From the NCBI GenBank assembly GCA_008933995.1, contig WARS01000065.1:1054001-1118000 (forward strand): 64,000 nt of DNA. The letters are read 5' to 3'. The translations under genes were made by a program, and so were the position numbers. Under the pieces are notes generated by a model, which saw only the letters and a list, made by a program, of their open reading frames with translations, did not search any database and was not told the origin of the DNA. Each line of letters begins with the position of its first letter. The stretch's first letter is position 1. Below are positions 1 to 11,000 of this stretch, piece by piece. Source of the DNA: Datnioides undecimradiatus (taxonomy: Eukaryota; Chordata; Actinopteri; Lobotiformes; Datnioididae).

Positions 1-929
1 CATATTTCACTTTACTGGGAGAAAAATTCTTTGATTTTGATATAAAAATACAGAGAGACATATTTTGGGTTTTTTGGCATGTAGTGCCAAATATATGCTG
101 GGAATGAGATCTAAAAGGGCTAAAATGCACTTGTCATTTCATCTCAGCTTAAAGACTAGTAACAACTTTACTTGCCAAGAAGAGTGCTGCCTCTTCAGCA
201 TGTAGCAGTAATCTGTGACAGTCACTCTATGTTCAGTAAAAAGCTGAAATTCATAGTGAAATCATCCTATCGCAGCAGTTACCACTGCAGCCCCTCATCA
301 CTCCGCTGTTACATCACTCGAGCACAGCAAGACCAGCATGACATCACATTTCTGCTAAGTGATGTCACCGGTACATCTTGTTGTGCATAGCCCTTAGTCA
401 TTTCCACTCCCACAGTCTTCTTTTTCAGTTCTTCCTCCCACTGCCTCTTCTTTCATCCTCACTCCTTTCTTCATCTCATCTTCAGCAACATCTAGAACTT
501 TCTCCTGCTCTCTCATCCTCGCTGTTTTTGCTGAACCTCATTAGGTGACAAAACACAGCAAGCGGCTTCATTGGTGTGCATCTTCAAAAGTAAGGCAATT
601 AAATCTTATCTACTTTGCTCTCTGAGAGAATATGCTATGTATCACCTATGAGCGACTGGCAGCTAATACAGTAATAAATGAGCCAATTAATTAATCAATA
701 AAGCTCCCAGACAAGACACACATATCACAGGCACTCAGCTGTCACACACACAAAGCATGAGCTTAAATCCACATGCAAATATAGACAAGGACAAACACAC
801 ACACACGCACATACACACGCACACACACAGTCAGAGCAGACGCCGCGTCACCTCACCGGCATGGACACAAAGTCCCTGGTCTGTCTCTGCCTGAATATCA
901 ATATCCTGGTGAGGCAGCAGAGGAGAGAA

Positions 930-948
930 TAAGAGAGAGAGAGCGAGA

Positions 949-992
<44 letters not shown>
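930..992. repeat. (GA)n microsatellite
   Basis: Nearly pure GA dinucleotides; read on the minus strand they give an artificial Leu-Ser repeat. A shorter CA-rich tract lies just upstream at about 795-830. Confidence 0.9.
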
Positions 993-996
<4 letters not shown>

Positions 997-3101
997 GAGA
1001 TGGAGAGGTTGATTTGTGAATCAGCTGCTCTCTTCGCTTGCAGCTGAGTCTTAGCTGCTATAGGCTGCATTAGCCTCAAAACTCAACACCCCACCCTCTC
1101 TCTCCCTCTCTCTTCCTCCCTGTCAGACTGCCTCCTTCCCTGTCATCTGTCCACCCCCTCCCTCCTTCTCGTCTCACCAGCCCTCTGCCTCGCTTTTCTT
1201 CCGACCCTCTCGCTGCCACTCCTCCTCTCCCTCTACTCCCTGCCACTACCACCTCCCACTTCCTCCTCTGCCTCTCTGGGAATATTCTGCAGCATCGCAG
1301 TCTGGTGGAGGTGTATGCACTGAAGAGAAACCTGCATGCATGTTTCTGTGTGCGTGTGCATGGGTGAAGGGGTTGGTGTGATTACATGTTTGCTAAAGTG
1401 CATGTATGATAATCTTGTGCATTTGCCAATAAAGGCAGAAAAGGATGACCTCTTTGTATAAACCTAATACACCTGTCTGCTTGAGTGCATGTGTGGGATA
1501 TTCTTAGAGCCTAACTGCAGGTTTCAACAAAGCACCGGTTAAAACGGGCCAGCCATTCATCCACAAAGTGCCACGCTGCACCACAGAAAGCATTTGCTAA
1601 TGTTGCATTGTCACAGCACTGAAAACAGATGCTAGACACTTTGTAGTTTTCTCTTTCTGCAGTGCTGCTGCACTGTCACACCAGCCCCAAGAGTCTGGAA
1701 TAGGTTTGCAAATATTCCTGTGGATGGCTTACATTTGATTTGTAGCAGTGTGTTTACTCTGGGCATGATTTACTAAGAACAAACCCCCCCAAAAACCCCA
1801 AGCTGGTCTGTCTGGGATTTTATGCAGAAAACGTATGCAGTCAGTGGCCCACTGGACAAATTCAGGCATTTCAAATGAGCCTCTTCTTATATGTCCCATC
1901 CCATCCGCAAGGCCCTGATTATGAGTATTCATATATCATTTTGGCAGTTGAGATGTATGGAAAATATCAGATTAGGATAAACTATTTTTTTCCTCTTACT
2001 TGAGTTGCTGCACTTCTCTTTGTGAGTACTATCCGCCAGGGGAAAAAGCACTCGCCATGTCTCCTCGACACAAACTGACTACAGCACCTTCTCACCTCCT
2101 CTCATGCTCTTAGATTTCTGGATGTCAACAGTAGCTTTACAGCCCAAATATCGCTGTGCTTTAGGAAACTAATGATGACAACAGGAAACAACTTCACGAT
2201 AGCTGGAGAAACATGTTTTTACATGTGACTGTGTTTCTACCATGCAGTGAGATGATCAGAGCTTGAGATACTTAAAGACATTGCATAAAAATAGACACCA
2301 CTTACACACCGAAAACATGACCTCACTATAATATGACTGGTTGATGCACCTATTTCATCATTGTTTCGTTACTTTTATGAAATATATTTTTTCTGTATTC
2401 ACAAGGGATAACAGGACAAACTGGAGGTTGTCAGGCATTTTATGTGTCACCAACACCAACATGAACTGAATATTAGTGCTAACACTGATCCATAGTCTCA
2501 AGTTTAAACTGACTTCTCTTTGCTATGTTGTCAAACATGTTTTGAAAAGGGCAGCCAAGTCATGATTCAACCAAATGTGAATGACATTTAAGTCCTTTAT
2601 AAACATGTATTGTTCTATTCCAGCTTTGGGATGCACACAATGGTCCAAAACACACAAAAAACCCAACACTAGTGCTTTTAGCAATGCTACAATGCTAACC
2701 AGTGGATCACAGCTGTAAGATTTTGACGCCAGTCTAAATTTATTGGAACATAGGGCATTTATATTGATTTAAAATCAGCTTGAACACATATAGTAGATGT
2801 TCATTTCAGCAGTAACTGCAATGGCATTTAACTAAATACCTTACTGATTTAAAGCCAGTGACTCAGTAAATATAGAAACATCTGGGTAATTAGTAGTAAT
2901 GCGTGTTCTCTGGAAAAAGCTGGTAAAAGGGAAAGTCTATAAGATTACAGGTGGTGTGTGCAGTTTGTTTAACTGGATAATAGTTTCCTGTTAAATACTG
3001 TAATTTGAAACTCATGGGACCCCAAACCATTGCCATTATGTTACACAGAAACTGAAATGTATGCTTAGTTCAGGTTTAGATTTAGTTTGGGATTTAGTTG
3101 T

Positions 3102-3433
3102 TAAGGCAGCACAGTGGCTTGGTAGTTAACACTTTGCCTAACAGCAAAAAGGTCCAGTGTTTGATTCCTAGAGGGTCCTTTCTGTATTGAGCATGTTTTC
3201 TCTGTGTCTGTGCAAGTTTCTTCTGGGCACTCTGGCTTCCTCCCACTGCCCAAAAACATGCATGATAGGTGAATTGGGAATTCTAAATTGACCATAGGAG
3301 TGAATGCATATGCAAATGAGTTTGTCTGTCTATATGTGACTGGTGACCTGTCCTGGGTGTGCCTCCCACCCAGTGACAGCTGAGATAGGCTCCAGCACCC
3401 ATGCAACAAGTGGTTACAAAAAAATGGATGGAC
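3102..3433 (+). repeat. tRNA-derived SINE-like interspersed repeat (old copy)
   Basis: The sequence starts GGCAGCACAGTGG, with a recognisable A-box-like segment (cagtggcttggtagttaaca) and a B-box-like segment (agtgtttgattcc). It continues with the body found widely in teleost genomes (cttcctcccactgccc, ctgagataggctccagcacc) and ends in an A-rich run followed by atggatgga. Several mismatches from the remembered fish consensus suggest an old copy. Family naming would need a repeat library. Confidence 0.65.
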
Positions 3434-3627
3434 TTAGTTGTTTAGGCTTCATGTGATCAAGCCTAGAACTTTGCACGCTAATGGACGCTGGAATGGAGTT
3501 CAATAAAAAAATAATGTAAAATAAATAAATAGAATTGATCAATATTTGTAAGTTAAGCTTGAGAAAATGGCTTTGTAGCTGAATTGAAACTTGCAAACAC
3601 ATGAAAAATGGTGGTCCAATATCTTAC

Positions 3628-4198
3628 CATTGAGGACGAGGGGGGCAGCCGGTTTGACCCTCATCTGGGTGTTGACCAGGTGGGGCCGGCCTGTCTTCTT
3701 GGAGCTGCGCTGACGAGCCACCACCTTGGCTATGTGAGCCGTCTCATTGGTCCCTGAGGCATAACACACCATCTGGAGAGAGAGAGGAGTAGAGAGACGT
3801 ACTAATATTAATAAGAGTTACATCACAAGGTCAAGTCATTACCTCCTAATAACCCCCAAGTGTGCATCTTATCCAGTGCAGTGGGGGCGTTAGGGTTCAT
3901 AACAGTTGTAATTTTAGAAACATGGGCCTTTATGTGTACACATCTATCATTCAATCCAGGCATCCTGCAGCAGACACAGATGCACACACACCTCTCCAGA
4001 GCGGCTGCGATCCATGCGAACTAAAGAGGGCATGCTGGCTAGCATTGCATCCAGCTGGTTGTGTCCCATCTGTTTGTATGGTATGTGCTCCCCGGTCAGC
4101 TCCTTGTACTCCGACTGCAGACGGGACAATGACACTCCACCCTTGTTGGCCTGGAGGACGGCCCGCAGCATCTTCTTCACCAGCTCCACATCAGCCAT
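3628..4198 (-). CDS. tdrd7: Tudor domain-containing protein 7, first two coding exons (gene runs off the left edge)
   Basis: Two exons are visible, 3992-4198 and 3628-3772. The first begins with ATG directly after a TTTCAG acceptor, so a non-coding exon must lie upstream. Joined, they read from MADVELVKKMLRAVLQ through RSRSGEMVCYASGTNETAHI to MRVKPAAPLVLNG. This is the N-terminal LOTUS (OST-HTH) domain of TDRD7 followed by the basic stretch ARQRSSKKTGR. The family works in germ granules/chromatoid bodies and in lens RNA granules; LOTUS domains bind Vasa-type helicases and RNA G-quadruplexes. The later LOTUS and Tudor domains are outside the window. Donor sites are GTGTGT (3991) and GTAAGA (3627). 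I saw no further tdrd7 exon in 1-3600, so that stretch is probably intron 2. TDRD5 is the main alternative, but the match is closer to TDRD7. Confidence 0.85.
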
Positions 4199-4204
4199 CT
4201 GAAA

Positions 4205-6250
4205 CAAACCGTTCAATTCAATAAATAAACCAGCAAACAATTCAACAAATAAACAAGCAAATAAAAACAAAACTGATGCCAAACAGTATTAGGGGGGATG
4301 TGGAAACATACACAGCTGAATGTACCCATCTAAGAATAATAAGTCAAGAAATAACTTCTAAAGAGAGAAACACTCACAGAATCAAAATAGCTGTATTAGT
4401 ATACTGACATCTGGAAAGATCTTACAAGAAAATGCACCAGCTCATATAAATAATACAAACCAAACAAAGAGCAGGAAAACAAACAGGCAAAACACACTTT
4501 CGGGACAAATTCACCATGATGATGCAAACCCATTCAAATTTGCAGTAGTCTGCATATAGATTGAGTTCATCCCATGTGGTAATGGCTGACTGGTTAAGCA
4601 GGTTTTTATTAACTGTTGATATGATTTCGAAACCAAACAGTTTTCAGTGAGGCTTAAACGTGGTTACAAGCTGCAATGAGGACGTTTAATTTTTTTTAAT
4701 GGAGATTGTTTGTTTCTGATACTTTATATATACGTGTATATGGATACAGTAATATAGTCATTGTCTTTGATGAAAACAAACATTTACCGTATAGATCTAT
4801 TTTTTATTAGGGCCAACGTAGCAGGTACTTATGTATTTAACACATTTTAATTTTTTTTTAAACCCACAAACTATGAATGTGTTCCTTTGGGCAGATGAAG
4901 GGCTTTAGTTTCAAGATGTTACTGATTTCAATTCCTTTGTACCGCAGGTTACATTCCATCTCACTGCAGAAAAACACTTTCTTTTTGTCTGCAGCCAAAC
5001 CAAATCAGATCTGCAGATTTATTAACAAAAATCAAAGTACAGCCCCGGGCTATCATGACTTTCGTGAAAAGAGCTGTTTGAGAGTACCTCTCAAGGTATC
5101 GTCAAACAGACAAAAAACAGTCTTGCGGACGTGGAGACACACCCTCAACGAGCAGTCTCAACCTCACGCACGGATGTCTGTCCAGAGTAACGCCAGTTTT
5201 TAACAAGTGGCTAACCGATAATAGGTCTCCGAAATGGTAACACTGCCGACATTTCACGGGTAGTCTTTGGTATGTGCGTTATGTGTGCAGGAATGCGCCC
5301 AATGCAGGAGTCCATCCCAGTGATAACGCTATTTTTGTATAGAAAGCAGGACCTCGGGACCTTTCCCCACAAAGTCTTTGCTTTGAATTGAAGGTGTTTC
5401 TGTACCGAGAAAACCGTGAAAAAGTTGCTCTGGAAACAAGTTAAATGATCTCGTCAGGTTTGGCTGATCGTTTGAAAGGAGCATATCTGAGCCTTTGATG
5501 AGTTCAGGCCACTTGTTGATATGAACACTCTCTGCAGCGCAGACAACAGACGGGACAGGGAAACTATGAATGACGTAACGCGTCACACTTCAACTCCACA
5601 CCCTCCATCGGCACAAACTATTTGGATGAAGTTCCCCTCTAATTTTTCGTTTTCTGAAGAAAAGTGGCCTTTACTGATCCTGACAGATTGAGTGACGCCG
5701 GCAGAATATACCAGACCCGGTGTACAGTCCGCTCAGTCAACGAAACGGCGCTAACATCGAGTTAAATCCTCCTGCACCTCGGGAGAGCGCCTCGTTAAGC
5801 TAGCTAGAAAAAGTTATTACGCGACCGGAAACACTAAAATGTGACCTTCATAACAAAACCACAGTGATTCGCCTAATGTTAGGTCCTACGGATATTAGTC
5901 AAACAGGTTATTATTTTGAAAGTCACTACCAGAAGTTAGGTATTAAGTTCACGCTCGCTTGAAAATGCGCAACCCATCCAAGCCGGGAGTATAGAGGGAG
6001 ACATAACAAACACCCAGCAAAACTTTGTACTAAGAAAAAAAATACATGTAAATGAGATTAAAAGCTGCAAAAACCCCATTCTACCTTGCTCTACAAAGAC
6101 AGGGAGGCTGAAGTCAGGACCTGGTTCAGTCGCTGTCAGTGCTGTCACCGCCACTGGGCTGAGGTGCGGCCGGTGCTCTGTCCGCGGAGTATCTGCCAGC
6201 CGGTCCAGGCACAACCTCTCCTCCGCCACCTGATTGGTCGGCTGTGCATG
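4205..6250 (-). promoter_or_regulatory. tdrd7 upstream region with a possible non-coding first exon
   Basis: Because the tdrd7 start codon abuts a splice acceptor (4199-4205), the transcription start must lie upstream. A GC-richer block at about 6083-6240 ends, on the minus strand, in AGAGCAAG followed by GTAGAA, a possible donor. It is preceded by an inverted CCAAT box (tgattgg, 6231-6237). The minus frame in this block stays open but has no ATG at its start, and splicing it to the tdrd7 exon would hit a stop, so it would be leader rather than protein. The rest of the interval shows nothing recognisable. Confidence 0.3.
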
Positions 6251-6959
6251 GGCCTCTGGCTAATTACACGTCAATACACTATATGTATTCAGAAGCCGCA
6301 GCACAAGACAGAGCGCACACGCTTCGACCCCAATTTGCTACTTTTTGCAACCAACAGTTTACAATGTTATACAAAGAGAAGTAGCCCAATACATCTGAGG
6401 AGCTGACCCCGAGAAAGTTTAGTATTTTTGCTTGAGAGAAACTGCTTTAGCGATTAACTGAGGTGACCATTATTTTATTGTGTAGATGATTTTCCTGGCA
6501 TCAATTTATTCCATTCTAATTAAAATTTAACTACCTTCTTTATTTAATAATCTAAATGCTGATTAAAAGCTATTATTGATCAATTATCTTATTAGAGTAT
6601 TATTGTTTTTATTTTATCCCTGCTCCATCCAAACTGCCTTGCTTTTTGCCAAATCGTCCTTTTCCACATTTGAATTAAAGTGTCATTGAAATACTGAACA
6701 TAAGATCTGTCATATCAGAAGCATTAGCACACAGTTTATGGTAGATAATTAAGCATGAGGTCTGTCAAATTCTGAAATCTCAACATCCCTTCTTTGATCT
6801 CAGTCCATGGCCTTGACCTCCTTGACCATTTTTCCTACACGTGTTATTTCCACAAACATTAGAGTATCAGTAACAACAGGTTATGACCAAAATAAACAGC
6901 ACCTCCAATACTGGGTCCTCGTGAAGAAAAAGAGCAAATGTGACCTTTTTGACGACCTC

Positions 6960-7197
6960 CAATGTGGGAGAAGTATACCGGCTTTTACCGAGAACGCCGC
7001 GGCCACCGGGGGCGCTAACTCCCACTTTCCTGCTTATCTTTGGCCGGTCTGGCCGCCGGAAGTGACCTGTCAAAAACGGAAAAGACTACCGGATTTTCAG
7101 GCTAGGCATCCAAAAAACAATAACACAGTGTTATTGTTTGTCTGCATGAACACCTTAAGTAGCTTCAGTGAAAGACAGTAATCTCTGTGTATGCCAG
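6960..7197 (+). promoter_or_regulatory. Probable dctn1 upstream promoter and non-coding exon
   Basis: A GC-rich patch at about 6975-7070 (cgccgcggccaccgggggcg, ggccgccggaagtgacc; the CCGGAAGTG is an ETS-type site) precedes a strong splice donor, ATGCCAG followed by gtaagt at 7198. Splicing from here to 9043 would give a dctn1 mRNA lacking the 8007 exon and starting at the ATG at 9067. That mirrors the two N-termini known for mammalian DCTN1. The 124-aa plus-strand frame across this patch looks accidental. Confidence 0.4.
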
Positions 7198-8006
7198 GTA
7201 AGTAAAATACGATAACATAGCTCTTTTATGTTAGCTTCTTAACAGCTCATTTCTCCTTGACTTTAGCTTCCTGGCTAAGCCAAGTTGGCCGGTTTTCATG
7301 TTAGCGTCAATGCTAATTGAACTAGCTGGCCCTTAACTCAATTCTGCTGTTTATCTTAAATCATTTTAAAGTCAGTTTAGGGCAGCAGACATGCTGCTAG
7401 CATTATTACGAAAGTTAAACTCCAGCTAATGCCAAAGCAGAATAGCCTGACCGCGATACATATCTCCAGCTCGCACTCTGTCCACCCTCTAATGTCGTGA
7501 AGCTGTTGGGTCCTTTGCATCATGTATTTTATAAACACTACCAACCGAAGAAGTAGTAGCTAGACTTAGCCAACTGGAAAATGATTGCGTGGTTTTTAAC
7601 GTTTCCTGAAAGTTTTTGAACAAGTCATAAAATAAGTGCATCCACATTAATGTATCTGAGAACGGAAACAGCAAATTTGCTTTACGTCACTGCTCAACAT
7701 AGCTATTTGAATGTAGGCCAGTGAATTGATTATCACATTACTATTTAAAAGGCACCATGTGAAGTGACGAGCTAACATTCATGTGTTTTCCTTTGAGACA
7801 CAGCAGCTTGATTTTGCCCTCCCTCTCTTACTTCAAATCAGCTGTGACGTGTTGTGATGCACCGCGCACATGCCCTCCCTGAACCCACAGTCTTACATTG
7901 TCCCCTGCTCTCTCGGGAAAAGAGAAAGGGATGTAAAAGTAGAGAGAATAAATAGCACGTTAGCCATATCTTTGCACTGGAAGTGAAACCATCTTAACTT
8001 GCTATC

Positions 8007-11000
8007 ATGGCTTTGAGCAGGCGACATTCTTATACTCCCCGGGTGAGTAACACTTAGTGTTGATTACGATCTTATTTAGTGCATCAGTCTCAGTTTTGAT
8101 TGCTGAACTTAATCAGTAGAGGTCATTAGGATGTAAAAGCTAAACCCAAATAATTTGACAGTAGCAGTTTTGGCACTCACCATTAAGTAGATGTAGGATT
8201 CAGCCTGTTGTATATTGGATCCACATCATAGAGGTGGTAAGAATATCATTAACTGGTGCCATCCTGTAGAGAGGATAGAGATTCTGTTTCTATGTTTAAC
8301 CCATAGGTAAGCTTTTGTTATCATTAACCTAAAGTTGTATTTATTCTAGAGAATTCTGCATAGCGTTCTCTAAATGTCTCTGAGAAGAATGAACTCCTCC
8401 TGTTACAGCTTTTTTTTTATCACAAGGCTTTGATAAACCTTTTCTATCCAACTTTCTGCCCTTTGGTTTAAAACTGTTAGTCAGCGTGAATTCACATGGC
8501 CCTGCAGCTCCATAAAAGGATTAGACTCTACCGCAGTCCTAGTTTGTCTTGAATGGGCATCTTTGTGTGAGCAAGGCAGGGATATTGCTTGTTTATTAGG
8601 AGGTCTATTGTAGTCCAGGACATATGACTGTGTGCATGAGTGTGCTTCTGTGCTTTGTGGCCTTCAGACATCGTCATTGAATATTTTTAATTCCTAAGAC
8701 GGCTCTCCCTGGAACAAAGGGAATTATGGGGCGTTGTTGTTGTACATTACAAAAATGCTGTTTAGAGGTTCTTTGCCTGCTCTACAATATATCATAATTA
8801 TCTATGACAAATATTGTCATATGTACTCCTACGAAGCCATATTTACTTGACCAAGGCATAAAAAGATACAATTTGTTAGGACTTTTAAAATATAAATAAA
8901 GTTTCTAGTATATAATAACTTCACCTCACCCCCCCATTCACATCAGTAACCAACCTCCCTTTTCTTCCTCTACATTTTCCAAACATTCTCCCCATTTCTC
9001 TTAATCCGTCTTCTCCCCATCTGTATTTCCCAATTCTTCCAGCTCACCAGCCCACTGATCAGCAAAATGAGCAGCGCTGGAACAGTGGAGAGTGGTAAAC
9101 CTCCAAAGGTAGGTCATTTTTCTGATACAGACACAAGAAAAGAAGAAGTGATTTGAAATCAGCTGGTGCATAATGACTCACACTCTTCCATCCTCTCTCC
9201 CCTTCCTTTTCTAGATTGGCTCTGTCGTAGAGGTGATAGGGAAGGGTCAGCGTGGTACTGTGGCCTATATTGGCGCCACCCTCTTTGCCTCTGGGAAATG
9301 GGTGGGAGTCATCCTGAATGAGCCCAAAGGCAAGAACGATGGCACCGTGCAGGGGAAACGCTACTTCACCTGTGAGGAGAATCACGGGATATTTGTCAGA
9401 CAGTCCCAGGTTGGTGATATAAATGTGCTGCAATGCAAAGATAGAGGTACACTGCACATGGAGGTTCGATGATGGTGTAGAGCCAGATTTTACTTGATGT
9501 GGCTGGACAATAGGTAAATGTCCTCAGGTAAATGTCATTAGTATGCAGGGGAAATGACACATGGTTAGTCTTAAAGATTACTCATGCAACATGCACAAAA
9601 ATCTCTCTGTGTATTTTCAGTGGTTTTACAGGACAGTGTATAGATATCCCCTTTTTCTGCATTCATGACTACATATGAACATGTTGTTCCCCTCTCCTAT
9701 CCCTGATTTTCATGTTGCCCTGATCACACCCTCATGTCCCTCTGCCACAGATTCAGGTGGTGGATGAAGGCTCCAGCGCCACCTCACCAGATACTCCTGA
9801 AACAGGCCTCGCAAAGACGCTCAGACAAAAAGGTAAGTAAACTACTGATGTGTCTTCTGATGTGTCTGACTTTTGAAATATGTCAAAGTTAACATAAGGC
9901 TCTTAACGGCAGATAACATTTCTTAATTTGTTTTCTCCAGACATTCCTGAGACTCCCAGAACAACCAAGCAGGTAGGCAGAGCCCTACTTATACCTTGAT
10001 GTTTTTATTTTGTCCCACATCAGTTTAATACTCCTGTGTCGTTTTCACGACTTGCCTCTGTGGTGCAGGCAGAGGTACTTTATTTTCCTTGTTTCTGTTC
10101 TGCCTCATTGTTGTTTTTCTGAACACCTTTTCCAGACACCTGTGAACGTTAAGAAGGTAGAAATGTTTCAATTCAGCACATTTGCTTTTGCTTTGGTTGC
10201 TATTAATCACCTTTCCTTTTGATGTGCCAACATTTGCGCAGAACATAAAAACATCAACTACTTTGTTTTCCCTCTTGGTTTTCTGTGGCTGCACTCATGT
10301 TTTTGAACACCAAATTGTTGTTTGTTCATTTTCTTTTTACTTTTCTTTTTATTCTGGTGAACACACATTTCGCATGTACACATTTAGAGTAAAATTCAAC
10401 TGTCAAATGATTACACTGTCAAAATTGTGGCAGTTTTAAGTTCATCGTGACAAATCATTATCATAATTGAGTGATGTTGCATGGGTATGTTGCAGTGATA
10501 ACTGTTGGAACCTGAAAAATGCTGCATGCAGCCATCCACAGCTATGATCAGTGGAATTAACAGTGGGTGTGCTTCTTAGTATGTGCTGCTAACCCTTTTA
10601 TCTTGCTCCACCACTGTACATGTGTGATTATCTGTGTGTGGGTGTGTGCGCGCGTGCGTGTGTCATTCCTCTTTCTGCAACTCACCTCCTCCTCTCCTCC
10701 AGTCCTCTACCCGCCGCTCTGCCAAGGTGAGCTTGTGTACAGCAGACAGGGGAGGTCAAACAGCATCACATCAGATCATCATCAGCAGATCATTTAGATT
10801 TACTTTGGGGTTTTTGAAGTTTATAACTTATCCATAGTCAGTGTATTACTTAAAGTAGATGACCTTCTGAGGGCACTAAAAAGGTCAAATCAAACATACA
10901 TATTGTGGGATACAAAGTCTTCAGGAAGCCATTCTGCATAGATTTAATGGTCATTTTAATAGTCTTTTGGATGCAGCAGTTTTAGTTAGTTTACATTGAG

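Larger units (their letters stand above)
1..3627. other. Probable large tdrd7 intron, no coding exon seen
   Basis: No open frame here resembles a known protein. The stretch holds simple repeats (CA-rich about 795-830, GA-rich about 935-992), a C/T-rich stretch about 1083-1270, and a SINE-like repeat near 3102-3433. By position it lies downstream of the second tdrd7 coding exon on the minus strand and is most simply its intron. Confidence 0.5.

Noticed and set aside
831-1079. Minus frame with long Leu-Ser repeat
   Set aside because: Translation of a GA microsatellite.
5936-6229. 97-residue minus frame near the tdrd7 promoter
   Set aside because: It begins with GTG rather than ATG and cannot join tdrd7 in frame; more likely leader sequence.
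6807-7181. 124-residue plus-strand frame before dctn1
   Set aside because: It crosses a GC-rich promoter-like patch, ends before the donor at 7198 and resembles no protein.
9059-9457. 132-residue minus frame opposite the dctn1 CAP-Gly exon
   Set aside because: Antisense of a conserved coding exon; no family match.
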